Source: Terriglobus sp. TAA 43 (lineage in GTDB: Bacteria; Acidobacteriota; Terriglobia; Terriglobales; Acidobacteriaceae). Taken from it: a DNA stretch of 64,000 nt. How positions within the stretch are numbered: the stretch's first letter is position 1; each line of letters opens with the position of its first letter. The stretch covers positions 2,480,001 to 2,544,000 of the forward strand of contig NZ_JUGR01000001.1 in assembly GCF_000800015.1 (NCBI RefSeq). The letters are read 5' to 3'. Of this stretch, positions 52,752-61,544 are shown piece after piece. The position numbers and the translations under genes are program-made. The notes under the pieces are model-generated. The model searched no databases and was not told where the DNA came from. It saw only the letters and a list, made by a program, of their open reading frames with translations.

Positions 52752-54002
52752 TTGACCGCATTTGCAACCAGGGAACGCAGCCTTCGTGCGCATCAGGGCA
52801 TTACGCTCGTCCTGCTTTTTACAGCGGGCATCGTGAACTTCTTTGACCGCTCGTCGCTGTCGGTTGCGAACACCGTTGTGCGCGGTGAGCTGCACCTGAA
52901 CAATGCGCAGATGGGTTGGCTGCTGTCTTCCTTCTCGTTGTCGTATGGGTTTGCGCAGCTTGGGTTGGTGGCGTGGCTGGATCGGCTGGGGACGCGGATG
53001 ATGCTGGGCATTGGGCTTGCGGTTTGGAGCCTGGCGCAACTGCTGACTGGCTTCGTTACGTCGTTTCCCGTGTTCATCATTCTGCGCATTCTGTTGGGAG
53101 CAGGTGAGGCTCCGTTTTATCCCAGCGGCATTCGCAGTGTTCGGGAATGGTTCAGCCGCGGTACTCGCGGACGCGCCACGGCGCTGATGAGTTCGTCGCA
53201 GACGTTTGGGCTTGCTGCTGCGCCACCTTTGCTTACGCTGCTGATGTTGCGCATTGGCTGGCGCGGCATGTTTGAGGTGCTGGGTGCCGCAGGATTGGTC
53301 GTTGCGGTGTTGTGGCTGCTGCTGCATCGTCCGCGTGCGGCGACGATGTACAGCGATGAAACGCTCACAGCTATTCCCACGGGCAGCGTTTATCGTGAGT
53401 TGCTGACGCAGCGCACGGTGTGGGGCATGATGCTGGGCTTTGGCGGTGTGAATTACACCGCGTGGCTCTACATTGCGTGGCTGCCGGGATATCTGCAGAC
53501 GGAGCGGCATCTGTCGCTGTCGCAGAGTGGGTGGCTTGCGGCGATTCCTTTTCTTGCCGGTGCGTTCGGCATGTTGGCCAGCGGCTTTCTGGCCGATGCA
53601 TTTGCTGCACGCGGTTACAAGCTAACCTCGATTCATCGCACACAGATCATTGTGGGCATGGTGCTGAGCGCAGCCGCGTCGTTCTTCGCGTCGCATGCGT
53701 ATTCATTGCCCGCTGCGGTGATCAGCATCAGCGTTGCGTTTGGGTTTATTCAGTTTGGCGGCACCAGCGGATGGGGCTATGTGCAGGCTGTTAGCCCGTC
53801 GCACCTGGTTTCTGCTCTGGGTGCGCTGCAGAACTTCGCCAGCTTCCTGATTGCGTCGGTGGCTCCAGTGGTGACAGGGATGATCGTAGATCGCACGCAC
53901 AGCTTTACGCTGGCGTTTGCGGTGTGTTCCGCGGTGACGCTGCTGGGTGCTTTGAGCTATGCGACGCTGGGTGCGCCCAGCGGCATGAGGGTTCAGGAAT
54001 AG
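52752..54002 (+). CDS. MFS transporter, sugar-acid (ACS family) type
   Basis: A 416-residue, 12-span protein of the same ACS branch as the transporter at 46.2 kb but clearly divergent: VNFFDRSSLSVANTVVRGEL, DRLGTRMMLGIGLAVWSLAQLLTG, ILLGAGEAPFYPSGIRSVREWFSR. It probably imports a sugar acid or 2-hydroxy acid, possibly the LarA substrate, because it follows larB by 36 bases in the same direction. The start is TTG at 52752; GAGG lies upstream and no ATG fits. Confidence 0.88.
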   Translation: MTAFATRERSLRAHQGITLVLLFTAGIVNFFDRSSLSVANTVVRGELHLNNAQMGWLLSSFSLSYGFAQLGLVAWLDRLGTRMMLGIGLAVWSLAQLLTGFVTSFPVFIILRILLGAGEAPFYPSGIRSVREWFSRGTRGRATALMSSSQTFGLAAAPPLLTLLMLRIGWRGMFEVLGAAGLVVAVLWLLLHRPRAATMYSDETLTAIPTGSVYRELLTQRTVWGMMLGFGGVNYTAWLYIAWLPGYLQTERHLSLSQSGWLAAIPFLAGAFGMLASGFLADAFAARGYKLTSIHRTQIIVGMVLSAAASFFASHAYSLPAAVISISVAFGFIQFGGTSGWGYVQAVSPSHLVSALGALQNFASFLIASVAPVVTGMIVDRTHSFTLAFAVCSAVTLLGALSYATLGAPSGMRVQE

Positions 54003-54011
54003 CCGCTCGGA

Positions 54012-54929
54012 TTACGCAAGCGAGCGCAGCAGCTTATTCACGTCGGAGCGGTAGGGCATGCCTGTCTGCGCTCCGGTCCGGGTGATGGAAAGTGCCGCGG
54101 CGGCGCAGGCGAAGGCGGCAGCTTCTACCGGCGCGCGGCCTTCGGTGAGAGCGACGGCGAAGGCGCCGTTGAAGCAGTCGCCCGCGGCGGTGGTGTCGAC
54201 AGCGCGAAGGTCGGGCGAGGGAACGAACGCAGGGGTCGGCACGTCCGCGCCTGCCAGATAGACTCCGCGCGCACCGAGTTTCAGGATGACGTTACGCGCG
54301 CCCAGAGCCAGCAGTCGTTCGGCGGCTTTGGCTTCTGTCATGACGGTGGTGCGGCCGAGCAGGGTGCGCGTCTCTGATTCGTTGGGTGTGAGCCAGGTGA
54401 CGGAGCGCAGCAGCTCGAGCGGAAGCGGCTGTGCGGGTGCAGGGTCGAGGATCAAGGGGATTTTCGCCTCGCAGCACTCCTTTGCGAGCGCCGTGACGGT
54501 CTCCAGCGGCGTTTCCAACTGGGCCAGGACGATGGAGGCTTTGCGAATTTCGGATCGTGCGGCGGCGATGTCCGCGGGTTGCAGGGTGGCGTTGGCTGCG
54601 GGCGTGACGACGATGCTGTTGGTGCCGTCGGCGGCCACGGTGATGGCGGCCACGCCGCTGGGCCCTGCCACGGTGACGACGGTGGAGGTGTCGATTCCTT
54701 CCACGATGAGAGCATTCCGCAGTAGTTCCCCGAAACTGTCGGCTCCGACCCGGCCGATCATGTGGACGGCAGCGCCCAGCCGTCCGGCGGCGACGGCCTG
54801 GTTGGCTCCCTTACCGCCGGGAATGGTGGCAAAACTGCTTCCCAGCAGCGTTTCACCGGGAGTTGGGATGCGGTCCACGGTGCTGACCAGGTCCAGGTTG
54901 ATGCTTCCGACGACGAGGATCACGCTCAT
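54012..54929 (-). CDS. rbsK: Ribokinase (PfkB family)
   Basis: A 305-residue PfkB-family sugar kinase. The N-terminal GSINLDLVSTVDRIPTPGETLLG and GGKGANQAVAAGRLGA, with the C-terminal DTTAAGDCFNGAFAVAL anion-hole motif and TPNESE, match ribokinase. It should phosphorylate ribose to ribose-5-phosphate; a related sugar such as deoxyribose or 2-keto-3-deoxygluconate cannot be excluded given the neighbouring uronate genes. It is a single gene on the - strand, converging on the MFS gene and divergent from yidC. Confidence 0.88.
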   Translation of the reverse strand: MSVILVVGSINLDLVSTVDRIPTPGETLLGSSFATIPGGKGANQAVAAGRLGAAVHMIGRVGADSFGELLRNALIVEGIDTSTVVTVAGPSGVAAITVAADGTNSIVVTPAANATLQPADIAAARSEIRKASIVLAQLETPLETVTALAKECCEAKIPLILDPAPAQPLPLELLRSVTWLTPNESETRTLLGRTTVMTEAKAAERLLALGARNVILKLGARGVYLAGADVPTPAFVPSPDLRAVDTTAAGDCFNGAFAVALTEGRAPVEAAAFACAAAALSITRTGAQTGMPYRSDVNKLLRSLA

Positions 54930-55052
54930 GCTGCCTCTTTCATAGCACGCGTCAATGATTTAGACGGGGGAAAGCGTGGGAATTACTCACGATTTAGAAT
55001 GAGAAATGGATACTTTGGCGCGGAACCCGGCGCGCCAACCAGACAGGAAAAC

Positions 55053-56840
55053 GTGGCAGAGATCAAGAACCCTAATCAGGGAGGCGGCGGCTCGCAGAGC
55101 AACACCACCTTCCTCGTAATGTTGGTCGTCATGTTCGGCGTATTTGCCGGGCTTCAGTTCTATAAATCGAAGCAGAAGCAGCCGCTGCAGCCGCCCACGG
55201 CGCAGACACAGAGCCAGAGCGCGCCGGTAAGTGCGCCGACGGGCAGCAAAGCTGACTTCAACGCGAACGCCGTGCAGGCTCCTGCGGCCAGTGGCGCCAG
55301 CAACACGGTTTCCGCTGCTGCTGAGCAGACCACGACCGTTGAGAACGAACTGTACAAGATCACCTTCAGCAACCGCGGCGCGGAAGTTCGATCGTGGGTT
55401 CTGAAGAAGTTCAAGAGCCGTTACGGCGCTCCGCTGGACCTGGTGAACGCGAAGGCGAGCCACGAGTTTGGCTTCCCCATGTCGCTGCACACCTATGACG
55501 CGGGCACCACGGCTGGCCTGAAGCAGGCTCTGTTTGTGCCTTCTGCCACGGGCAACCTAACCGCTCCCCAGACACTGACCTACCACTACACACAGGGCAA
55601 CGTGGATGTGGAGAAGACCTTCAGCTTTGACAGCACCTACGTGTTGAAGGCCACTGTCACTGCGAAGGTGAACGGCTCTCCGGTGCGCGCTCTGCTGGCA
55701 TGGCCTGCGGGCTTTGGCGACCAGGAGCAGGTGCTGGATTACAACGGTTCGCGCATTGAAACGATGAAGGACGGCAAGGCCGAACACATCGAATTCAAGA
55801 AGGTTTCCGGCGGCGAAACGCTGAATGCTCCGCTGCAGTATGCGGGTACAGCGGATGGTTATTTTGCCGCGGTGTTCCTACCGGATAACGCTGGTTCTGC
55901 GACTGCGGTTATGCTGCACAACACCATCGACGTGAACAAGCTGCATCGTGACGGCACAGTGTCTGAGAAGTCTGTCGATGTTCCGGTTGTGGGCATTGCT
56001 GCAGGCAGCACGGAAAACAGCAGCAGCATGCGTGTGTACGTTGGACCGAAGTCTGTCGATGTGCTGAAGGGCATCAAGGTTTCGGGATCGAGCGAGACGC
56101 TGGAGCCGGTTGTTGACTTTGGTTTCTGGGGACCGTTCGCAAAGGCTCTGTTCCTGCTGCTGAACTGGATTCACGATCACGTTGCCAGCAACTGGGGATG
56201 GGCGATTGTGGTGCTCACCATCGTGGTGAACATTGTGATCCTGCCGTTCCGCTACCAGACCATGAAGAGCGGCCTGAAGATGCAGCGCATCCAGCCGCAG
56301 ATGGACGCCATCAAGGCGAAGTATGCCAAGTACAAGGTGACCGATCCGAAGCGTGCAGATATGAACGCCGAGATCATGGCGCTGCAGAAGGACAACGGCG
56401 TGAACATGTTCGGCGGCTGCGTACCGACGCTGCTGACGTTCCCGCTCCTGTTCGCCATGCTGGGCATGCTGCCCAAGGTGGTGGAGCTGCGCGAGGCGCA
56501 TTGGTTCTGGCTGCATGACCTGACCGTGGCCGATCCGTACCACATCCTGCCGATCGTGATGGTGCTGACGCAGTTCCTGACGCAGTTCTATATGCCTGCG
56601 CCGGGTATGGATCCGCAGCAGCAGAAGATGATGGCGTTCACGATGCCGCTGTTCTCCGGGTTCATTACGTGGAACTATTCGTCGGGTCTGGCGCTGTATT
56701 GGTGCGTGGGTAACATCATCATGATCCTGGCGCAGTTCGCGATGAACCAGACCAAGGAAGGCCGCGAAATGCGCGAGCTGGCTGCGAAGCGTGCACGCCG
56801 CAAGGCAGGTCAACCGCGGACGATCCAGGGCAAGCGATAG
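55053..56840 (+). CDS. yidC: Membrane protein insertase YidC
   Basis: YidC inserts and folds inner-membrane proteins with or without SecYEG. The 595-residue Gram-negative-type protein has an N-terminal membrane anchor (TTFLVMLVVMFGVFAGLQFY), a linker, and a large periplasmic beta-domain (about 100-380: TVENELYKITFSNRGAEVRSWVLKKF). The conserved five-span core contains NWGWAIVVLTIVVNIVILPFRYQTMKSGLKMQRIQPQMDAIKAKY and MMAFTMPLFSGFITWNYSSGLALYW. I start it at GTG 55053 behind AGGAAA; the frame runs upstream to 54762 but that part lies antisense to rbsK and is not YidC-like. The common rnpA/yidD neighbours are absent. Confidence 0.94.
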   Translation: MAEIKNPNQGGGGSQSNTTFLVMLVVMFGVFAGLQFYKSKQKQPLQPPTAQTQSQSAPVSAPTGSKADFNANAVQAPAASGASNTVSAAAEQTTTVENELYKITFSNRGAEVRSWVLKKFKSRYGAPLDLVNAKASHEFGFPMSLHTYDAGTTAGLKQALFVPSATGNLTAPQTLTYHYTQGNVDVEKTFSFDSTYVLKATVTAKVNGSPVRALLAWPAGFGDQEQVLDYNGSRIETMKDGKAEHIEFKKVSGGETLNAPLQYAGTADGYFAAVFLPDNAGSATAVMLHNTIDVNKLHRDGTVSEKSVDVPVVGIAAGSTENSSSMRVYVGPKSVDVLKGIKVSGSSETLEPVVDFGFWGPFAKALFLLLNWIHDHVASNWGWAIVVLTIVVNIVILPFRYQTMKSGLKMQRIQPQMDAIKAKYAKYKVTDPKRADMNAEIMALQKDNGVNMFGGCVPTLLTFPLLFAMLGMLPKVVELREAHWFWLHDLTVADPYHILPIVMVLTQFLTQFYMPAPGMDPQQQKMMAFTMPLFSGFITWNYSSGLALYWCVGNIIMILAQFAMNQTKEGREMRELAAKRARRKAGQPRTIQGKR

Positions 56841-56848
56841 ACTGCTGA

Positions 56849-56897
56849 AAATACGCAGGAAAGTGCAACTGAATAAGCCTTTCCTGCGTATTTTTAG
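56849..56897 (+). terminator. Terminator between yidC and jag
   Basis: Perfect 16-bp stem AAAATACGCAGGAAAG/CTTTCCTGCGTATTTT (56849-56864, 56880-56895) followed by TTAG. It lies in what is usually an operon, so it may only reduce transcription of jag. Confidence 0.8.
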
Positions 56898-56977
56898 AAG
56901 TAACCGATAACCTTTGAGACACAGGACGGCAACCGCTCCGGGCGGCGACGATCCTGAAGAAAGAAGACAACGCCCAC

Positions 56978-57529
56978 ATGCAGGATCTGAAGACCGCAGC
57001 CCAGCAGACGCAAGATTTTCTGAGAATGCTGACCTCTACCGGTGGATTCAAACTCCGCTTCCGCATTGTGGCTGGCGCGGGCGCCGCCGATCCGGATGGG
57101 CTGGAAGATCGCCTGATCTATGTGGAGTTGAGCGGCCCGGACGAGCAGATGCTGATTCAGCGCGATGGTGAACTGCTGCGCTCGCTGGAGCATGTGTGCG
57201 CGAAGATTCTGCGGCTGGAGCCGGAAGAACACGACCGCATCAGCTTCGACGCGTGCGGCTACAAGGCGGAGCGCAATCGCGAGATTCTGGACCTGGCGGA
57301 AGAAGGCATTGAAGCCGTAAAGAACAGCCGCAAGCCTTACCGCTATGAGCCGATGAGCAGCCGCGAACGCCGCATGTTGCACCTGGCGCTGAAGAAGGCT
57401 GAGGGGCTGCGCACCGAATCCAGTGGTGAAGGCCCAAGCCGGTTTGTGGTCCTGTATCCCGAAGGCTGGCAGGCACGCGAACGTGATGACCGCGCGGCAA
57501 AAATTCGCGAACGCTTCCGCCGCCGGTAG
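56978..57529 (+). CDS. R3H-domain RNA-binding protein Jag/KhpB
   Basis: A 183-residue protein of the Jag/KhpB family that accompanies yidC in many genomes. The R3H domain near the C-terminus is clear: EPMSSRERRMLHLALKKAEGLRTESSGEGPSRFVVLYP. Preceding it is a KH-like region (about 60-110). It binds RNA or single-stranded DNA and is thought to link translation regulation with the envelope. The start at ATG 56978 is the first in frame after the terminator; no strong ribosome site is seen. Confidence 0.88.
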   Translation: MQDLKTAAQQTQDFLRMLTSTGGFKLRFRIVAGAGAADPDGLEDRLIYVELSGPDEQMLIQRDGELLRSLEHVCAKILRLEPEEHDRISFDACGYKAERNREILDLAEEGIEAVKNSRKPYRYEPMSSRERRMLHLALKKAEGLRTESSGEGPSRFVVLYPEGWQARERDDRAAKIRERFRRR

Positions 57530-57554
57530 GTACTTCTACAAATTTGGACCGTTG

Positions 57555-57588
57555 AACGCAGCGACGTAGGTCGCTGCGTTTCGCTTTG
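57555..57588 (+). terminator. Terminator after jag
   Basis: Perfect 11-bp stem AACGCAGCGAC/GTCGCTGCGTT (57555-57565, 57570-57580) with a 4-base loop, followed by TCGCTTTG. Confidence 0.7.
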
Positions 57589-57610
57589 CACGTCCCACAC
57601 ACGTTCAACC

Positions 57611-57647
57611 TGTCATCCCGCAGTGAAGCGGAGGGATCTGCATGTGT
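57611..57647 (+). repeat. 37-bp inverted repeat, left end of the GIY-YIG element
   Basis: Begins TGTCATCCCGCAGTGAAG and ends CTGCATGTGT. It matches the reverse complement of 58046-58082 at 33 of 37 positions, with no gaps. The two copies face each other around the GIY-YIG gene. Each also contains a short internal dyad ATCCC...GGGAT. Confidence 0.8.
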
Positions 57648-57670
57648 CTATCAAGCAGACTCCGCTTGCT

Positions 57671-58009
57671 CTAACCACGTTCGCGCTTCCAGTCGTACTG
57701 GGGAGTTACAACCTCACGGGACCATCCTTCACCGAGATCGCTCCACGACGGATTGCCACTCTCGATCAGTGTTACCTTCTTCTCGCGACGCCAGTCTTTC
57801 AGCTCCTTCTCACGCGCGATGGCATCGTGGATGAACTGAAACTGCTCGAAATAGACAAGGCGTGTCACACGATAGCGTTGAGTAAAAACGCTCCCATTCC
57901 CTTCGCGGTGCTGGAGAATGCGGTGTACCAAGTCGTTCGTGACGCCGATATAAAGGGTTCTGGAGCGGCTGGATAGGATGTACACCCAGTAGGCGTGGAC
58001 TTTGGGCAT
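57671..58009 (-). CDS. GIY-YIG endonuclease-domain protein inside inverted repeats
   Basis: A 112-residue protein consisting of a GIY-YIG nuclease domain: YWVYILSSRSRTLYIGVTNDLVHRILQHREG carries the paired Y/Y-I-G strands and the helix with catalytic Arg, and REKELKDWRREKKVTLIESGNPSW follows with the metal-binding Glu candidate. It belongs to the small UPF0213/YhbQ-like group, which cut or nick DNA. It is the only gene between two 37-bp inverted repeats. The start at ATG 58009 gives the typical MPKVHAYWVYIL; an ATG nine bases upstream is possible. Its mobility is hypothetical. Confidence 0.85.
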   Translation of the reverse strand: MPKVHAYWVYILSSRSRTLYIGVTNDLVHRILQHREGNGSVFTQRYRVTRLVYFEQFQFIHDAIAREKELKDWRREKKVTLIESGNPSWSDLGEGWSREVVTPQYDWKRERG

Positions 58010-58045
58010 GGGTGGCATAGTACCACCAGTGTTGCCGCGATCGGC

Positions 58046-58082
58046 ACACATGCAGATCCCTTCGCTGCGCTACGGGATGACA
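58046..58082 (-). repeat. 37-bp inverted repeat, right end of the GIY-YIG element
   Basis: Reverse complement matches 57611-57647 at 33 of 37 positions. A partial third copy, CTACGGGATGACAG, follows at 58092-58105, repeating the outer end in direct orientation. Confidence 0.8.
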
Positions 58083-58151
58083 GCGGTAAGGCTACGGGAT
58101 GACAGACCGGAAGGTGTTGCATAAATGCCTCCGTCTGCTAGGCTCATTTCC

Positions 58152-59900
58152 ATGCGAATTACGTCTGCCCTGTTGCTTGCCTGCACAGCCGTTTCTGTGT
58201 GTGTTTCACTGCCTGCTCAAACTTCCGTTGCGGACCGCACGGCTGCGCAGAATGCGCTGTTTGAGGAGTATTTCCAGAACGGGCTGAAGCGCAATCCGAC
58301 AGGAGCCACTTCGTTTGGCGACTATCGTTACAACGACCAGCTGGGCGACTATTCGCTTGCTTCCATTCAGCGCGATCACGCGGAGAACGATGACTTCCTG
58401 AAGCGGCTGAAGGCTATCTCCACCGACGGCATGACGGACACCGATGTTACCTCGCATGCATTGCTGCAGGATCGCCTGGAGCGTGGCGATGTGAGCTATG
58501 AGCTGAAGAATTACGAGATGCCCATCAATCAGCAGAACGGAATTCATACCGGACTGGCTGACCTGGCGCTGAGTATGCCGTTCGATTCCGTGAAGCATTA
58601 CGAAGACTACGTTGCGCGTTTGAAGCAGATTCCGCGCGTGCTGAGTGAGACGACGGACGTGATGCGCATTGGCCTGAAGGATGGCCTGATGCCGCCGAAG
58701 GTCATCACAGAGAAGCTCGCCGGGCAGTGCGATGGCGTGGTGAAGGCGAATCCGTTTCTTCTGCCTACGAAGAAGTTCCCCGCCAGCTTCAGCGATGCGG
58801 ATAAGACGCGGTTGACGCAGGAGATCACCGATGCTGTGAACAATGACGTCTTCCCCGCGTACGCAAAGTTCTCCGCGTTTCTGCGCAATGACTATGCACC
58901 GAAGGGACGCGAGGCGCTTTCGATTGAATCGCTGCCGGACGGCAAGCGCCGCTATGCCGAAGCAGTGAAGCAGATGACGACGCTGGACATTACGCCTGCG
59001 GCGGTTCATCAGCTTGGACTGGATGAGGTAAAGCGCATCACGGCGGAGATGACCGTGCTGGCGAAGAAGGCAGGCTACAAGGATCTGGCCGCAATGCGAA
59101 CGGCCATTAATGCTGATCCGAAGTGGAAGCCGAAGAGCGAAGAACAGATCGTGGAAGACTTCCGCAGGTACATTGCGCAGATGGAGCCGAAGCTGTCGGA
59201 ACTGTTCGGCCTGTTGCCTAAGTCGCCTGTGACGGTGGAGCCGATTCCTGATTTTGCTGCTGCGGAGGCCACGCACTACAACGCTGGTACGCCGGACGGG
59301 AAGCGTCCGGGCCGCGTGGTGGTCGCGGTTGCGAATCCGACGACGCGCACGCTAGTGCTGGATGAAGCCGTTGCGTATCACGAGGGTGTGCCGGGGCATC
59401 ACATGCAGATCAGCGTGGCGCAGCAGTTGAAGGGATTGCCGAAGTTCCGTTTGCGCGGCGGCTACTCCGCGTTTAGCGAAGGCTGGGCTTTGTACTCAGA
59501 GGAACTGGGCAAGGAAGTTGGTTTCTATCAGGACCCCGTTAGCGACTACGGCCGACTGAACAGCGAACTCTTCCGCGCGGTGCGACTCGTTGTGGACACT
59601 GGCATCCATGACAAGGGATGGACGCGGCAGCAGGTGATTGATTACATGCATGCCAACGACGTGAACGACGCGCTGGCGCAGACGGAAACAGACCGCTACA
59701 TTGCATGGCCGGGACAGGCGCTGAGCTACAAGATGGGTCAGCTTGAGATTCGCAAGCTGCGCGAGAAGGCAAAAGCGAAGCTGGGTGCGAAGTTCGACAT
59801 TAAGGCGTTCCATGACGAGGTGCTGAACGGTGGCGCGTTGCCGCTGACTGTGCTGGATGCGCGTGTGTCGAAGTGGATCGACGAGCAGGCCAAAAAGTAG
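58152..59900 (+). CDS. DUF885 metallopeptidase-like exported protein
   Basis: A 582-residue exported protein (signal peptide MRITSALLLACTAVSVCVSLPAQ). The DUF885 fold is alpha-helical and zinc-dependent; HEGVPGHH at 410-417 is the metal site, with the downstream helix SAFSEGWALYSEELG supplying the third ligand and DYGRLNSELFRAVRLVVDTGIH typical of the family. It probably degrades peptides or modified cell-wall peptides in the periplasm; the substrate is unknown. I use ATG 58152 because the signal peptide begins there; ATG 58125 adds nine residues. It starts 43 bases after the repeat element. Confidence 0.88.
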   Translation: MRITSALLLACTAVSVCVSLPAQTSVADRTAAQNALFEEYFQNGLKRNPTGATSFGDYRYNDQLGDYSLASIQRDHAENDDFLKRLKAISTDGMTDTDVTSHALLQDRLERGDVSYELKNYEMPINQQNGIHTGLADLALSMPFDSVKHYEDYVARLKQIPRVLSETTDVMRIGLKDGLMPPKVITEKLAGQCDGVVKANPFLLPTKKFPASFSDADKTRLTQEITDAVNNDVFPAYAKFSAFLRNDYAPKGREALSIESLPDGKRRYAEAVKQMTTLDITPAAVHQLGLDEVKRITAEMTVLAKKAGYKDLAAMRTAINADPKWKPKSEEQIVEDFRRYIAQMEPKLSELFGLLPKSPVTVEPIPDFAAAEATHYNAGTPDGKRPGRVVVAVANPTTRTLVLDEAVAYHEGVPGHHMQISVAQQLKGLPKFRLRGGYSAFSEGWALYSEELGKEVGFYQDPVSDYGRLNSELFRAVRLVVDTGIHDKGWTRQQVIDYMHANDVNDALAQTETDRYIAWPGQALSYKMGQLEIRKLREKAKAKLGAKFDIKAFHDEVLNGGALPLTVLDARVSKWIDEQAKK

Positions 59901-59922
59901 TTCCTTCAGAGCACCAGAGTTC

Positions 59923-59982
59923 ACAAGGCCACACCGAGTACACAGGATGTTCGTGTACTGAGTGTGGCCTTTGTGGTTTTCG
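59923..59982 (+). terminator. Terminator after the DUF885 gene
   Basis: A long stem in which CACAAGGCCACAC...GAGTACAC pairs with GTGTACT...GTGTGGCCTTTGTG across a 9-base loop, followed by GTTTTC. A few mismatches. Confidence 0.7.
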
Positions 59983-60016
59983 CATGCTTTCTTCGGGGAG
60001 TCACTAAGATAAGTGC

Positions 60017-61405
60017 ATGAGTGCAATGCACGACCTTCTGGATGAGACCACTATTGTTGCTGTCGCTACGCCTGCGGGACGTGGTGGCATTGGTGTGGTT
60101 CGTTTGTCTGGGAGCAACGCGCTCGCTGTGGCTCAGCAGTTGTTGGCAAAGATTTCGTGGGCCGCGCCGCGCCATGCAGTCTATGGCATTCTGCGCGATG
60201 CGGATGGCACGCGTATCGATGATGCCATTGCAACGTATTACAAGGCGCCGCAAAGTTACACCGGTGAAGATGTGGTGGAGATTGCTGCGCATGGTTCGCC
60301 TGTAGTGTTGGACTGGTTGCTGCGGCGATGCGTGGAACTGGGCGCTACGCCTGCGCGCGCGGGTGAGTTCACCGAACGTGCATTTCTGCGTGGGCGTCTT
60401 GACCTGACGGAAGCTGAAGCGGTGCGCGATCTGATTGATGCGCAAACACTGGAGCAGGCGAAGCTGGCGGCGGAGCAGATGAGTGGCAGCATTGCCGCAG
60501 AGATTCGTCCTGCAAAAGATGCACTGCTGGTTCTCATCGCAACGCTTGAGGCGGGCATTGACTTTGCAGAAGATGACACGCCCACGATGGCGGCGGATGA
60601 GATCGTTGCGGGTGTCCGCGATGTGCAGCAACCATTGCAAACATTGCTGGCTAGTTTTACGCATGGGCGTTTGATGCGGGAGGGACTTCAGCTTGCCATT
60701 GTGGGCAAGCCGAACGCAGGCAAGAGTTCGCTGTTCAATCGGCTGGTGGAGCAGGATCGTGCGATTGTTACGGCCACGCCGGGCACTACGCGCGATGTGA
60801 TTGCGGAGCGGGTGAACCTGAACGGCATTCCGGTGGAGTTGCTGGATACTGCGGGCATTCGCGACACAGCAGACGAAGCGGAACGCATGGGTGTGGAGCG
60901 TTCGCGACGCGCGATTGCTGATGCTGATGCGGTGCTTCTTGTTGTGGACGCGACAGAGATCGCGAGCTCACAAGCGAATACGCTTGAGGCTTATCTTGAA
61001 GAGCCACTGGCAGAGGCGCTGCAGAATCGCCCACTGCTGGTGGCGTGGAACAAGGCGGATCTCCGCCACGGTTCGCAGTCTCTTCTTGCGAATGCAAAAG
61101 GCGTGGTCACTTCTGCCGCGACAGGCGAAGGTATTGCAGAGCTTCGTGAAGAGATTCTGCGCATGACGGGATCGCAGCCCTCTGCAGCAGGCGCTACGTT
61201 GACAAACCTGCGTCAACGAGATGCGGTGCAGAGTGCGCTGGAAGCATTGGAACGCGCTGTAGGAGCGGCTCGCACTGGCATACCGCATGAGATGGTGCTG
61301 CTGGATCTGTACGAATGCCTGCGTGCGTTGGATTCGCTCACTGGGCAGACCACGGCAGACGATGTGCTGAACCGTATCTTCTCCAGCTTTTGCATTGGTA
61401 AGTAG
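60017..61405 (+). CDS. mnmE: tRNA uridine-5-carboxymethylaminomethyl modification GTPase MnmE
   Basis: MnmE with MnmG installs the carboxymethylaminomethyl group on U34 of tRNAs. The 462-residue protein has the N-terminal tetrahydrofolate-binding domain (TIVAVATPAGRGGIGVVRLSG; TYYKAPQSYTGEDVVEIAAHGSPVVL) and a helical domain. The central G domain shows GKPNAGKSSLFN, TPGTTRD, DTAGIR and NKAD, and the C-terminal end FCIGK is diagnostic, with the Cys near the end. The length is normal. GGGGAG lies upstream. Confidence 0.97.
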   Translation: MSAMHDLLDETTIVAVATPAGRGGIGVVRLSGSNALAVAQQLLAKISWAAPRHAVYGILRDADGTRIDDAIATYYKAPQSYTGEDVVEIAAHGSPVVLDWLLRRCVELGATPARAGEFTERAFLRGRLDLTEAEAVRDLIDAQTLEQAKLAAEQMSGSIAAEIRPAKDALLVLIATLEAGIDFAEDDTPTMAADEIVAGVRDVQQPLQTLLASFTHGRLMREGLQLAIVGKPNAGKSSLFNRLVEQDRAIVTATPGTTRDVIAERVNLNGIPVELLDTAGIRDTADEAERMGVERSRRAIADADAVLLVVDATEIASSQANTLEAYLEEPLAEALQNRPLLVAWNKADLRHGSQSLLANAKGVVTSAATGEGIAELREEILRMTGSQPSAAGATLTNLRQRDAVQSALEALERAVGAARTGIPHEMVLLDLYECLRALDSLTGQTTADDVLNRIFSSFCIGK

Positions 61406-61544
61406 ATAAGCGCTTACACGTTCCACCCAACACTCCAGTAATGACAGCTTGCTTTGCTCGACGCGTCCATGATGAAGAATGGGCCGCTTAAGATGATTTG
61501 GCGCTGGTTCCTATTCGGTTAAGCGCATCATTTTTGGAGAATCC

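Noticed and set aside
54762-55052. Upstream extension of the YidC frame
   Set aside because: It overlaps rbsK on the other strand, has no YidC similarity, and a GTG with a good ribosome site at 55053 gives the normal N-terminus.
61408-61417. TAAGCGCTTA palindrome just after mnmE
   Set aside because: Only ten bases and no T-run; too short to call a terminator or operator.
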